Shown piece by piece: positions 38,901 through 46,200 of a DNA stretch of 64,000 bases (the first letter of the stretch is position 1; every line of letters begins with the position of its first letter). Made by a program: the position numbers and the translations under genes. The DNA is taken from NCBI GenBank assembly GCA_016219425.1, contig JACRNB010000001.1:248001-312000 (forward strand), given 5' to 3'. A model generated the notes under the pieces. That model searched no databases and was not told the DNA's origin. It was given only the letters and a program-made list of their open reading frames with translations. This DNA comes from Betaproteobacteria bacterium. GTDB lineage: Bacteria > Pseudomonadota > Gammaproteobacteria > Burkholderiales > Thiobacillaceae.

Positions 38901-40323
38901 GGATACGGTGAAGGGCGGTTTGATCCAGGACGCCAACAACAAGCGCTACAACACCGATGACGTGAATGCCGGGGCCGCGGATGGCGTGACCACGGGTGCG
39001 GGGACGAGCAATACCGGCAAGCGTTATTTCTACCGTGAACGCCCGGTGCTGCTTTCCGCGAGTGGCGGCAATTCTTCCAGCGTGTACGGCGATGCCGTGG
39101 CGCTGAATGCGGCGACTCTGGGGGTGGATGGCGATACCGGGCTGCTCTCGGGCAGCGGCAGTTATGGGCTGACTTCCACGGCGACGTCTTCTTCGTCGGT
39201 GGGTTCGTATGCCGTGGGGTACGGCATCGGCGGCGGCTATTCCGCTTCCGCCCTGGCTACCGCGCTGGGGTACAACACGGCACTGACCGGGTCCACCGGC
39301 GTGACCCACTCCATTACCGCGCGCCCGGTGACGGTAACGGCGGACGACAAGTTGCGGGTGTATGGCGACGCCAACCCGGCCCTGACCTACACGGTGGCGG
39401 CGGACGGCGTGGGCGCATCCCGTGGTCTGGTGGGCGCGGACGCGCTGAACGGTGCGCTGGCGACCTCCGCCACGACGGGCAGCAATGTGGGGACGTATGG
39501 CATCACCCAGGGCGCGCTGGCGAACGGCAACTACCAGATCAGCTTCAACAACGGCGTGATGACGGTGAGCGCGCGCCCGGTGACGGTAACGGCGGACGAC
39601 AAGTCGCGGGTATATGGCGACGCTAACCCGGCCCTGACCTACACGGTGGCGGCGGACGGCGTGGGGACGAGCCGCGGCCTGGTGGGCGCGGACGCGCTGA
39701 ACGGTGCGCTGGCGACCTCCGCCACGGCGGGCAGCAATGTGGGGACGTATGACATCACCCAGGGCGCGCTGTCTCATGGCAACTATCTGGTCCGCTTCAA
39801 CAATGGGGTGATGACGGTGAGCAAGGCGCCGTTGACGATTTCCGCTGCGGCCCAGAGCAAGGTGGAAGGCCAGTCGGACCCGGCCCTGACCTACGCGGCG
39901 TCCGGTTTGCGTAATGGCGATTTGATGAGCGGCGCCCTGGTCCGCGATGCCGGCGAGTCCGCCGTCACCGGCCCCTATGCCATCCGCCAGGGCAGCCTGG
40001 GCGCGGGCAACAACTATCTGGTGAGTTTCAGCGGCAGCCATCTGACCATTACGCCGCTGCCCGCAGCGCCTGCCGCGCCTGCCGTGGCAGTGGACAACAG
40101 TCTGGAAGAGGTCATCCATGTGGTGCAGACCTTTACCACTCCGTCCGCTACGACCGTCGCCAGCGTGGTTTCCTCCGACAGCGTCCTGAACGCCCTGCCG
40201 GCTACGGCAACCGGCGGCGTGACGGATGCCGTGGCCGGCATTCGTCAGGTGAACGAGTTGATCAGCGTGGTGAAGGGCGGCGTGAAACGCATCGGCAACA
40301 ACGATTCGGAAGAGCGGCGCTAA
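32956..40323 (+). CDS. Large filamentous-haemagglutinin-like exoprotein (TpsA) with MBG repeats
   Basis: A 2455-residue secreted or surface adhesin. The signal peptide ends LFVCALFAYAPARA near residue 58. The TPS secretion domain covers about 60-330 (DVNQSSDRAVINWSSFNIG, FLINPSGVLFAPGAQV near 147). A very long Gly/Ala/Thr/Asn/Ser-rich beta-helix region follows, built of about 122-residue units inside a 411-residue higher-order duplication (from about residue 661). Near 2122-2290 are two MBG-type 84-residue repeats (RPVTVTADDKxRVYGDANPA) plus a degenerate third, then a short C-terminal tail. AAGGAG precedes the ATG. The neighbouring TpsB is its secretion pore. Likely roles are adhesion, aggregation or biofilm; no toxin domain is visible at the C-terminus. 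Confidence 0.92.
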   Translation: MSATRPDRCDARGASPDAAALSGPLPRIPRTGLRGLAEGLLLSALFVCALFAYAPARALDPAALPTGGSVAAGSADLSQSGARLDVNQSSDRAVINWSSFNIGSQAQVNFHQPSAASVALNRVQAGGGVSSIYGKLTANGQIFLINPSGVLFAPGAQVDVGGLVASSLDLGDADFMAGRHHFSGSSQAGAVRNQGSLIARPGGYVVLTAPQVINDGVISAEAGMVALAAGERVRLDISGDNLINVSVDKAALRALAENNGLIRAHGGTALLTARSADELVATVVNNTGVVEARSISSRNGVIRLDGGEQGIVRTSGRLDVSGHGAGETGGRIGVFGRKVGVMAQAQLDASGDAGGGAILVGGAFQGGGVEPAAETAYVDAQASLNADAMRQGDGGEVVVWADGQTRYYGAISARGGAEGGNGGAVEVSGKRNLDFSGRIDVGAERGAGGTVLLDPENITLNTTVQPSPVNNANGTPDIAFADAPVGGDSVVQISDVVGYSELFLQANNNLTVANVVTMGAGKSVRLEAKNDLTVNTGAAITVSGAGSLTLKADADVSGAGNLALNAALASQSGGITLSGANITGAAAATLTSTGAANQAGGHINVSASGNLSLAGAIVANGGTATTNNHGQSGGNVNLSGTSITTAAITSTGGFGNGSGFNGGNAGAINVTGAGAVSLGALTANGGAAGTGNAAGGSSGAITVTTSSGNLSTGALTSRTGNAAGTGAAGTANLIQISNTSATGSLSTGAIDTRGNNKSHGGAVSLSGNGAVTVTGTIMTSGGAALGTMAGTNAGNLTLSGQNRTITGAVTAAGGTALGTNQNAGSGGVITLSGDGTLTTSTLSTTRGSATGTGAGGAAGSISATGSVVTLGAITTTGGYNSAGSAVTATASGGLLTVGAITTGGGAGNSGVAGSAAGNVTLNGASINGTTITASGGAGAGTNQNGGAAGAVQVTSAGTITLTNLTASTGNATGTGAGGAAGSLTVTGNIVNLGALTTQGGFNGAGGNISASASGGLLTVSTINSSGGNANASANGSNAGNITLTGIGLSKAIPTASITANGSAGSTSGTNTSGGNGGAINITSTGAISLGDIAASGGAAGIGNGNGGASGALTVTTNNGDLTLGALTARAGAGIGTGAGGTANAMQISNTSATGSLSVGALNTSGNNKADGGAITLTGNGAVTASSTITTNAGAALGTMAGRNAGNLTLSGLNRTISGAITASGGAGGGTNQAGGRAGVISLTGAGTLTTAGITASAGAATGTGDGGAAGSITARGSVVTLGALSSAGGSNAHGGAITATATDGLLTLGTLTANGGAGLSGHAGGHAGHITLNGANLSGTTITASGGAGLGTDQNGGNAGVVQVTSAGTITLTNLTASTGNATGTGAGGAAGSLTVTGNIVNLGALTTQGGLNGAGGNITATASGGLLTVGALTTGGGAGNSGVAGSAAGNVTLNGASLNGTTITASGGAGAGTNQNGGAAGAVQVTSAGTITLTNLTASTGNATGTGAGGAAGSLTVTGNIVNLGALTTQGGFNGAGGNISASASGGLLTVGAVSSGGGAANSGASGSHAGGITLSGAGVTATALSASGSAGNGANTSGGNGAAIAVSGGGNLSVAAITSAGGNAGATGDGNGGNAGAVTLDAGGGAPVITLAGGINASGGARTGTGTAGNGAKIWLKDAVTLSAAATLSSNGGVGGGAGGDIQLDGTLNDNAAGAHAFVANAGTGSVAFNGAVGNATRLASMTATGNVIRAGNIWTSGAQSYTGALQLGGSLVTTGTAGNDAISFAGGDVTLTSNSSLVTAGGTGDNLAINRAILGGGYNLHLNAGALGNITQAAAITGVNGLKISGSGAGTVMLTNTGNDVATLAVARNGASGTFYYTDGNALSIGAVETTYGVDAGSGMVDIRTVSGDLTLAAAPGGAVNAVKTSNTGGSAITLAAATANGACAPGACATGNFINNSGLGAASLSSGGGWRVYSTTVADTVKGGLIQDANNKRYNTDDVNAGAADGVTTGAGTSNTGKRYFYRERPVLLSASGGNSSSVYGDAVALNAATLGVDGDTGLLSGSGSYGLTSTATSSSSVGSYAVGYGIGGGYSASALATALGYNTALTGSTGVTHSITARPVTVTADDKLRVYGDANPALTYTVAADGVGASRGLVGADALNGALATSATTGSNVGTYGITQGALANGNYQISFNNGVMTVSARPVTVTADDKSRVYGDANPALTYTVAADGVGTSRGLVGADALNGALATSATAGSNVGTYDITQGALSHGNYLVRFNNGVMTVSKAPLTISAAAQSKVEGQSDPALTYAASGLRNGDLMSGALVRDAGESAVTGPYAIRQGSLGAGNNYLVSFSGSHLTITPLPAAPAAPAVAVDNSLEEVIHVVQTFTTPSATTVASVVSSDSVLNALPATATGGVTDAVAGIRQVNELISVVKGGVKRIGNNDSEERR
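34936..37617 (+). repeat. 1,233-bp higher-order tandem duplication inside tpsA
   Basis: Corresponding points lie exactly 1,233 bases (411 codons) apart: ISNTSATGSL at 35161 and 36394, and GGCACGACG at 35737 and 36970. A third copy of the last unit follows at +366 bases (122 codons); the segment 35636-36012 recurs nearly identically at 37235-37611. The sharp identity with no length change suggests recent duplication or gene conversion. Confidence 0.85.
39321..39824 (+). repeat. Tandem 252-bp MBG-domain repeats in tpsA
   Basis: GCGCCCGGTG starts copies at 39321 and 39573, an exact 252-base (84-codon) period. The copies are nearly identical; a third, diverged copy follows from about 39825. Confidence 0.85.
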
Positions 40324-40357
40324 GAGCAGATTTCATCTTGGCCGCCGGGCGCGTTCC

Positions 40358-40363
40358 TATAAT
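40358..40363 (+). promoter_or_regulatory. Candidate -10 box of the decarboxylase gene
   Basis: A perfect TATAAT lies 24 bases before the ATG. No convincing -35 is seen at the right spacing. Confidence 0.35.
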
Positions 40364-40386
40364 CCGCGCCTTCTTTCCTTCTCCTG

Positions 40387-42642
40387 ATGGATCTGCTCAT
40401 GCGCTTCCGTTTCCCCGTCGTCATCATCGACGAAGACTTCCGTTCCGAGAACGCGTCGGGCCTGGGTATCCGCACGCTGGCGACGGCCATCGAGAAGGAG
40501 GGGGCCGAGGTGCTGGGGGTGACCAGCTACGGCGATCTGTCTTCCTTCGCGCAGCAGCAGGCGCGGGCTTCGGCCTTCATCCTGTCGATCGACGATGAGG
40601 AACTGTCCGGCTCGCCCGAGGAGGCGCAGGAGGCGCTGGCGAAGCTGCGCGATTTCGTCGAGGAGGTGCGCTTCCGCAATGAAGAGATCCCGATCTTTCT
40701 GCACGGCGAAACGCGCACCGCGCGCCATATCCCGAACGACATCCTGCGCGAGCTGAACGGCTTCATCCATATGCTGGAGGACACGCCGGAGTTCCTGGCG
40801 CGTTACATCATGCGCGAGGCAAAGGCGTATCTGGATTCGCTGGTGCCGCCGTTCTTCCGCGCGCTGACGCATTACGCGGCGGACGGTTCGTATTCCTGGC
40901 ATTGCCCCGGCCATTCCGGCGGCGTGGCGTTTCTGAAGTCGCCGGTGGGGCAGATGTTCCACCAGTTCTTCGGCGAGAACATGCTGCGCGCGGATGTGTG
41001 CAATGCGGTGGATGAGCTGGGCCAGTTGCTGGATCACACCGGGCCGGTGGGGGCGTCAGAGCGCAATGCGGCGCGCATCTTCAATTGCGATCACCTGTTC
41101 TTCGTCACCAACGGCACCAGTTCTTCCAACAAGATGGTGTGGCATGCCACCGTGGCGCCGGGGGATATCGTGGTGGTGGACCGCAACTGCCATAAGTCCA
41201 TCCTCCACTCGATCATCATGACCGGGGCCATCCCCATCTTCCTGACGCCCACGCGCAATCACTACGGCATCATCGGCCCCATCCCCCTGGATGAGTTCCG
41301 CCCGGAGACCATCCAGAAGAAGATCGCCGCGCACCCGTTTGCGCGCAACGTGAAGAGCAAGCCGCGCATCCTCACCATCACCCAGTCCACCTACGACGGC
41401 ATTCTCTACAACGTGGACATGATCAAGGAACTGCTGGGCGACACCATCGACACCCTGCATTTCGATGAGGCCTGGCTGCCGCATGCGACCTTCCACGACT
41501 TCTATCGGGGCATGCACGCCATCGGCAAGGAGCGCCCGCGCGCCAAGGACGCGCTGGTGTTCGCAACCCAGTCCACCCACAAGCTGCTGGCGGGTTTGAG
41601 CCAGGCGTCGCAGATCCTGGTGCAGGATTCAGAGCTGCGGAAGCTGGACTTCCACCGCTTCAACGAGGCGTATCTGATGCATACGTCCACCTCGCCGCAG
41701 TATTCGATCATCGCTTCGTGCGATATCGCGGCGGCGATGATGGAGCCGCCCGGCGGCACCGCCCTGGTGGAGGAGTCCATCGCCGAGGCGCTGGATTTCC
41801 GCCGCGCCATGCGCAAGGTGGATGCGGAGTGGGGCGCGGATTGGTGGTTCAAGGTGTGGGGGCCGGACTATCTGGCCGATGAGGGCATCGGCGAGCGCGA
41901 GGATTGGGTGATCAAGGACGGCGAGCGCTGGCATGGCTTCGGCAAGCTCGCCCCCGGTTTCAATATGCTGGACCCGATCAAGGCCACCATCATCACCCCG
42001 GGCCTGGATGTGGACGGGGACTTCGCCGAGTGGGGCATCCCGGCGGCCATCGTCACCAAGTATCTGGCCGAGCATGGCGTGATCGTCGAGAAGACCGGGC
42101 TGTATTCCTTTTTCATCATGTTCACCATCGGCATCACCAAGGGGCGTTGGAACACGCTGGTGACGGCGTTGCAGCAGTTCAAGGACGATTACGACAAGAA
42201 TCAGCCGCTCTGGCGCGTGCTGCCGGAGTTCGTGGAGAAGCACTCGCGCTACGAGAAGATCGGCTTGAAGGATCTGTGCGTGCAGATCCACGGGTATTAC
42301 TCGAACAACGATGTGGCGCGCCTGACTACCGAGATGTACCTGTCCGAGATGGCCCCGGCCATGCGTCCGACCGACGCCTTCGCCAAGATGGCGCACCGCG
42401 AGATCGAACGGGTGGAGATCGACAAGCTGGAAGGCCGCGTCACCTCCATCCTGCTGACGCCCTATCCGCCGGGCATCCCGCTGCTGATTCCGGGCGAGCA
42501 GTTCAACGCCACCATCGTGCGCTACCTGCAATTCACGCGCGAGTTCAACGAACGCTTCCCCGGCTTCGAAACCGATGTGCACGGCTTGGTGGAGGAAGTG
42601 GACGGCGGCGTTACCCGGTACTTTGTGGATTGCGTGGCTTGA
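40387..42642 (+). CDS. Arginine/lysine/ornithine decarboxylase (PLP fold type I)
   Basis: A 751-residue decarboxylase of the Orn/Lys/Arg major class. An N-terminal receiver-like wing domain (FPVVIIDEDF, near residues 9-130) is followed by the PLP domain: SWHCPGHSGGVAF, TNGTSSSNKMVWHA, the Asp-containing LHFDEAWLPHA and the Schiff-base lysine in ATQSTHKLLAGLSQAS. The C-terminal domain ends PLLIPGEQFN with a final TRYFVDCV. Length and layout match AdiA/CadA/SpeC relatives (about 715-756). Which amino acid is used cannot be read from these motifs; in betaproteobacteria such genes are often assigned to arginine. Polyamine supply or acid resistance is the likely role. ATG 40399 is a possible alternative start. 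Confidence 0.92.
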   Translation: MDLLMRFRFPVVIIDEDFRSENASGLGIRTLATAIEKEGAEVLGVTSYGDLSSFAQQQARASAFILSIDDEELSGSPEEAQEALAKLRDFVEEVRFRNEEIPIFLHGETRTARHIPNDILRELNGFIHMLEDTPEFLARYIMREAKAYLDSLVPPFFRALTHYAADGSYSWHCPGHSGGVAFLKSPVGQMFHQFFGENMLRADVCNAVDELGQLLDHTGPVGASERNAARIFNCDHLFFVTNGTSSSNKMVWHATVAPGDIVVVDRNCHKSILHSIIMTGAIPIFLTPTRNHYGIIGPIPLDEFRPETIQKKIAAHPFARNVKSKPRILTITQSTYDGILYNVDMIKELLGDTIDTLHFDEAWLPHATFHDFYRGMHAIGKERPRAKDALVFATQSTHKLLAGLSQASQILVQDSELRKLDFHRFNEAYLMHTSTSPQYSIIASCDIAAAMMEPPGGTALVEESIAEALDFRRAMRKVDAEWGADWWFKVWGPDYLADEGIGEREDWVIKDGERWHGFGKLAPGFNMLDPIKATIITPGLDVDGDFAEWGIPAAIVTKYLAEHGVIVEKTGLYSFFIMFTIGITKGRWNTLVTALQQFKDDYDKNQPLWRVLPEFVEKHSRYEKIGLKDLCVQIHGYYSNNDVARLTTEMYLSEMAPAMRPTDAFAKMAHREIERVEIDKLEGRVTSILLTPYPPGIPLLIPGEQFNATIVRYLQFTREFNERFPGFETDVHGLVEEVDGGVTRYFVDCVA

Positions 42643-42690
42643 TCAGCATTCTGGCCGCTTTGCAAGCAAAACCATGATGGCGTTCCGGCC

Positions 42691-42720
42691 TTGCGACACC
42701 CTGTCGCAGGGCACTACAAT
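42691..42720 (+). promoter_or_regulatory. cco operon promoter with a RegA/RoxR-like palindrome in its spacer
   Basis: TTGCGA (42691-42696) and TACAAT (42715-42720) are 18 bases apart. TGCGACA-CCC-TGTCGCA (42692-42708) is a perfect 7-bp inverted repeat overlapping the -35 and spacer. It fits the RegA/PrrA/RoxR consensus GNGRCRTTNNGNCGC except for the central TT. That redox system controls cbb3 oxidase in Rhodobacter and Pseudomonas. No good FNR box is seen here. Confidence 0.45.
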
Positions 42721-42801
42721 CCGCCGTCTTTTCGAGTCTGGCGAAGGGGTTTTTCGCGCCGGATGAGGCTGTAACACATGGCAGTAACCTCAGGAGGCTT
42801 C

Positions 42802-44247
42802 ATGTCAGCGAACGCAGTGTCCGCCCACGAGCAGTACGACTACGAGATTGTCAAAAAATTCACCATCATGGCCATCGTCTGGGCCGTGGTAGGCATGTTG
42901 GCCGGTGTGTACATCGCCTCTGAACTGGCTTGGCCCGTGCTCAACTTTGACAGCCCGTATCTCTCGTTTGGCCGTATCCGCCCCATCCATACCGGCGCGG
43001 TGATCTTCGGCTTCGGCGGTTCCGCCCTGTTCGCCACCTCGTATTACATGGTGCAGCGCACCTGCCAGACCCGATTGTTCGCCCCCGGTCTGGTGACGTT
43101 CACCTTCTGGGCCTGGCAGGCCATCATCGTCCTGGCCGCCACTTCCTATGTGCTGGGCTACAGCCAGGGTCGTGAGTACGCCGAGATGGAATGGCCCATC
43201 GACATCCTGATCGAGATCACCTGGGTGTGTTACATGATCGTGTACATCGGCACCCTGATGATGCGCAAACAGGCGCACATCTACGTCGCCAACTGGTTCT
43301 ACCTGTCCTTCATCCTCGCCACCGCGCTGCTGCACACCTTCAACAACATCGCCATCCCGGTGGACCTGTTCACGCTCAAGTCCTACAGCCTGTTCGCCGG
43401 CGCGCAGGACGCGATGACCCAGTGGTGGTACGGCCACAACGCCGTGGGCTTCTTCCTTACCGCCGCCTTCCTGGGGATGATGTACTACTTCGTGCCCAAG
43501 CACTCCGGTCGTCCGATCTACTCCTACCGTCTCTCCATCGTTCACTTCTGGGCGCTGTCGTTCATGTACATGTGGGTGGGCACCCATCACCTGCACTGGA
43601 CCGCGCTGCCGGACTGGGCCTCCACCCTCGGCGCCACCTTCTCCATCATGCTGTTGCTGCCGTCCTGGGGTGGCATGATCAACGGCATCATGACCCTGTC
43701 CGGCGCCTGGGATAAGTTGCGTACCGACCCGATCATGCGTTTCATGATCGTGGCCCTGTCCTTCTACGGCATGTCCACCTTCGAAGGCCCGCTGATGTCC
43801 CTGAAGGACGTGAACGCGCTCTCCCACTACACCGACTGGACCGTGGGCCATGTGCACTCCGGCGCGCTGGGCTGGGTGGCGATGATCTCCTTCGGCGCGC
43901 TGTACCACATGATTCCGCGCCTCTGGAAAACCGAGATGTACAGCGTCAAGCTGATCAACATCCACTTCTGGCTGGCCACCATCGGCGTGTTGCTCTACAT
44001 CACCGCGATGTGGATCTCCGGCATCTCCCAGGGTCTGATGTGGCGCGCCTTTGATGACTTCGGCAACCTCCAGTACTCCTTTGTCGAGTCGGTTGCCGCC
44101 ATGCATCCGTTCTATGTCATGCGCGCCATCGGCGGGTTGTTCTACCTCGTCGGCATGTGCGTCATGGCTTACAACGCCTATATGACCATCCGCCAGGGTG
44201 TGCGCGCCGCCCAGACGGAAAGCGCCGTCGCAACCGCCGCCGCCTGA
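42802..44247 (+). CDS. ccoN: Cytochrome c oxidase cbb3-type subunit I
   Basis: A 481-residue catalytic subunit with about twelve membrane helices, binding low-spin haem b and the haem b3-CuB centre where O2 is reduced. Histidine-bearing segments are [54 protein letters not shown] and [22 protein letters not shown] 42802 is chosen because AGGAGG lies six bases upstream; the frame extends eight codons further. It begins the ccoNOQP operon for the high-affinity terminal oxidase used at low oxygen. Confidence 0.98.
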   Translation: MSANAVSAHEQYDYEIVKKFTIMAIVWAVVGMLAGVYIASELAWPVLNFDSPYLSFGRIRPIHTGAVIFGFGGSALFATSYYMVQRTCQTRLFAPGLVTFTFWAWQAIIVLAATSYVLGYSQGREYAEMEWPIDILIEITWVCYMIVYIGTLMMRKQAHIYVANWFYLSFILATALLHTFNNIAIPVDLFTLKSYSLFAGAQDAMTQWWYGHNAVGFFLTAAFLGMMYYFVPKHSGRPIYSYRLSIVHFWALSFMYMWVGTHHLHWTALPDWASTLGATFSIMLLLPSWGGMINGIMTLSGAWDKLRTDPIMRFMIVALSFYGMSTFEGPLMSLKDVNALSHYTDWTVGHVHSGALGWVAMISFGALYHMIPRLWKTEMYSVKLINIHFWLATIGVLLYITAMWISGISQGLMWRAFDDFGNLQYSFVESVAAMHPFYVMRAIGGLFYLVGMCVMAYNAYMTIRQGVRAAQTESAVATAAA

Positions 44248-44264
44248 TCCAAGCGAGGACAACC

Positions 44265-45011
44265 ATGTTCAAGAACTTCAAGCACGAACAACTGGAAACC
44301 AACGCGGGCCTGCTGCTGGTTTTCACCATGATCGCCATCAGCGTCGGTGGTCTGGTCGAGATCGCCCCCCTGTTCTTCATCAAGGACACGGTGGAGGACG
44401 TGCCTGGCGTGCGCCCCTACACCCCGCTGGAGATGCGCGGTCGCGACATCTATGTGCGCGAGGGCTGCTATACCTGCCACTCCCAGATGATCCGTCCCTT
44501 CCGCGACGAGCAGTTGCGCTACGGCCACTACTCCCTGGCCGCCGAGTCCAAGTACGACCACCCCTTCCAGTGGGGCTCCAAGCGCACCGGCCCGGATCTG
44601 GCCCGCGTGGGCGGCAAGTACTCCAACGAATGGCACGTCCAGCACTTGGTTCAGCCCAAGTCCGTGGTGCCCGAGTCCGTCATGCCCAACTACCCCTGGC
44701 TCATGACGGACAAACTGGATACCTCCGACATCAGCGCCCGCATGCGCGCCTTGCGCGTCACCGGCGTGCCCTACTCCGCCAACCAGGAGGAGTACGACCG
44801 CAACGTCAAGCAGTTCGGCGAACCGGTGGCCAAGACCCTGCATATCCCCGATGCCCAGAAACAACTGCTGGCTCAGGCTCAGGAGGGCAACTTCGACGGC
44901 GACCGCACCAGCGTGTCCGAGATGGACGCCTTGGTGGCCTATCTGCAAGTCCTTGGCACCATGGTGGACTTCAGCAAGATCAAGCCCGAAGACCTGGTGA
45001 AGTTCCGCTGA
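44265..45011 (+). CDS. ccoO: Cytochrome c oxidase cbb3-type subunit II (mono-haem)
   Basis: A 248-residue membrane-anchored cytochrome c of the cbb3 oxidase. One N-terminal helix ([19 protein letters not shown]) precedes the haem-binding [15 protein letters not shown]. The distal part contains [13 protein letters not shown] with the axial methionine. ATG 44265 follows GCGAGGA and matches the family start [11 protein letters not shown]. The stop overlaps ccoQ as TGATG. Confidence 0.97.
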   Translation: MFKNFKHEQLETNAGLLLVFTMIAISVGGLVEIAPLFFIKDTVEDVPGVRPYTPLEMRGRDIYVREGCYTCHSQMIRPFRDEQLRYGHYSLAAESKYDHPFQWGSKRTGPDLARVGGKYSNEWHVQHLVQPKSVVPESVMPNYPWLMTDKLDTSDISARMRALRVTGVPYSANQEEYDRNVKQFGEPVAKTLHIPDAQKQLLAQAQEGNFDGDRTSVSEMDALVAYLQVLGTMVDFSKIKPEDLVKFR

Positions 45012-45199
45012 TGGAATGGTTGCAATGGTTCGGCGACCCGCAGAACAGCAAACCGCTCGGTCTGGTGATTTTCTTCGTGACCTTCTGCCTCATCGTCCTC
45101 TGGACGTACGGCAGCAAGAAGCGAAGCAGGAAGCTGGAAGAGCACAAGAACATTCCTTTTCTTGACGACGACGAAATGAAGGACAAGACCCATGGCTGA
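45011..45199 (+). CDS. ccoQ: cbb3-type oxidase small subunit CcoQ
   Basis: A 62-residue protein with one membrane helix (LGLVIFFVTFCLIVLWTYG) and a basic then acidic cytoplasmic tail (SKKRSRKLEEHKNIPFLDD). CcoQ stabilises the oxidase complex. It overlaps ccoO by one base at the start and ccoP by eight bases at the end, the normal order ccoNOQP. Confidence 0.92.
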   Translation: MEWLQWFGDPQNSKPLGLVIFFVTFCLIVLWTYGSKKRSRKLEEHKNIPFLDDDEMKDKTHG

Positions 45200-46121
45200 C
45201 ACCTCGCAAAGCCAAGCCTCCTCGACCGGGGTTCAAACCACCGGCCATGTTTGGGATGGCGACCTTCAGGAATACAACAACCCGCTGCCCAACTGGTGGA
45301 TTTGGGGCCTCTACGCCACCATCGCCTGGGCTCTGGCCTATTGGGTCTGGTTCCCGTCCTGGCCGGTCGGCAAGGGATTCCTGCCCGGCGTCGGCAGCGT
45401 CACTTATGTGAACGCCCAGGGCCAGGAAGAGTCCTGGCATTGGAACACCCGTTCCAAGTTGCTGAAGGAGATGCAGGAAGGTCTCCAGGCGCAGAAGCCC
45501 TACTACGACAAGCTGATGACCTCCGCTCCGGAGAAAATCGCCAAGGATCCCGAACTCAACAGCTTTGTCATCTCCGCCGGCAAGACCGCCTTCGCCGACA
45601 ACTGCGCGGGTTGCCACCAGACCGGCGGCGCCGGCAAGGTCGGGTTCTTCCCCAACCTGACGGATGATGATTGGCTCTATGGCGGCAGCTTCGACAAGAT
45701 TCAGGAGTCCATCACCAAGGGGCGTCGTGGGTACATGCCCCCCTTCGGCGAGGCTCTGCCCGCGGAACAGATTGATGCGCTGGCCAACTATGTCGCTTCC
45801 CTCTCCGGCATCAAGGGCGATGCGGCCAAGGCGGCGACCGGCAAGGAATTGTTCAATTCCCATTCGGGCGCCTGTTTCTACTGCCACGGTGATCAAGCCA
45901 AGGGCCGTAAAGACATCGGTTCCGCCAACCTGACCGATAAGGTCTGGCTGTGGGCCGATGTTCCTGCTGCCGGTGACGACGCTGCCAAAGTGGCAGCCAT
46001 TCGCAAGGTCATCGCATCTGGTTTGAACAAGGGTGTGATGCCAGTCTGGGAGGGGCGTCTCAAGCCCGAACAGATCAGGTTGCTCACCATCTATGTTCAT
46101 GAGTTGGGCGGCGGCAAGTAA
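45192..46121 (+). CDS. ccoP: Cytochrome c oxidase cbb3-type subunit III (di-haem)
   Basis: A 309-residue di-haem cytochrome c that feeds electrons to CcoN. After the family start GHVWDGDLQEYNNPLPNWW comes one membrane helix, a periplasmic linker and two cytochrome c domains with CAGCH (near residue 140) and CFYCH (near 229); axial methionines are in RGYMPPFG and KGVMPVW. The ATG lies inside ccoQ. A strong terminator follows the stop. Confidence 0.97.
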   Translation: MADTSQSQASSTGVQTTGHVWDGDLQEYNNPLPNWWIWGLYATIAWALAYWVWFPSWPVGKGFLPGVGSVTYVNAQGQEESWHWNTRSKLLKEMQEGLQAQKPYYDKLMTSAPEKIAKDPELNSFVISAGKTAFADNCAGCHQTGGAGKVGFFPNLTDDDWLYGGSFDKIQESITKGRRGYMPPFGEALPAEQIDALANYVASLSGIKGDAAKAATGKELFNSHSGACFYCHGDQAKGRKDIGSANLTDKVWLWADVPAAGDDAAKVAAIRKVIASGLNKGVMPVWEGRLKPEQIRLLTIYVHELGGGK

Positions 46122-46142
46122 GGCGCGTCATGTTTCCTGAGG

Positions 46143-46165
46143 AACCCCGGTTCGCCGGGGTTTTT
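46143..46165 (+). terminator. Rho-independent terminator after ccoP
   Basis: AACCCCGG-TTCG-CCGGGGTT forms a perfect 8-bp stem with a stable UUCG loop, followed by a T-run. It separates ccoNOQP from ccoG, so ccoG needs read-through or its own promoter. Confidence 0.93.
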
Positions 46166-46200
46166 CATTTTTTTTGATCAGCAGACCCAGAAGGCAAGTC

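Noticed and set aside
33103-40119. A 2338-codon open frame antisense to tpsA
   Set aside because: It is the mirror of GC-rich, repeat-built tpsA codons; its protein is low-complexity Gly/Ala/Arg with no domain, while the sense strand has signal peptide, TPS domain and MBG repeats.
42643-42660. FNR box for the cco operon (TTGATCAGCATTCT)
   Set aside because: Only the left half matches; the right half shares two of five bases, and it overlaps the preceding gene end far from the -10.
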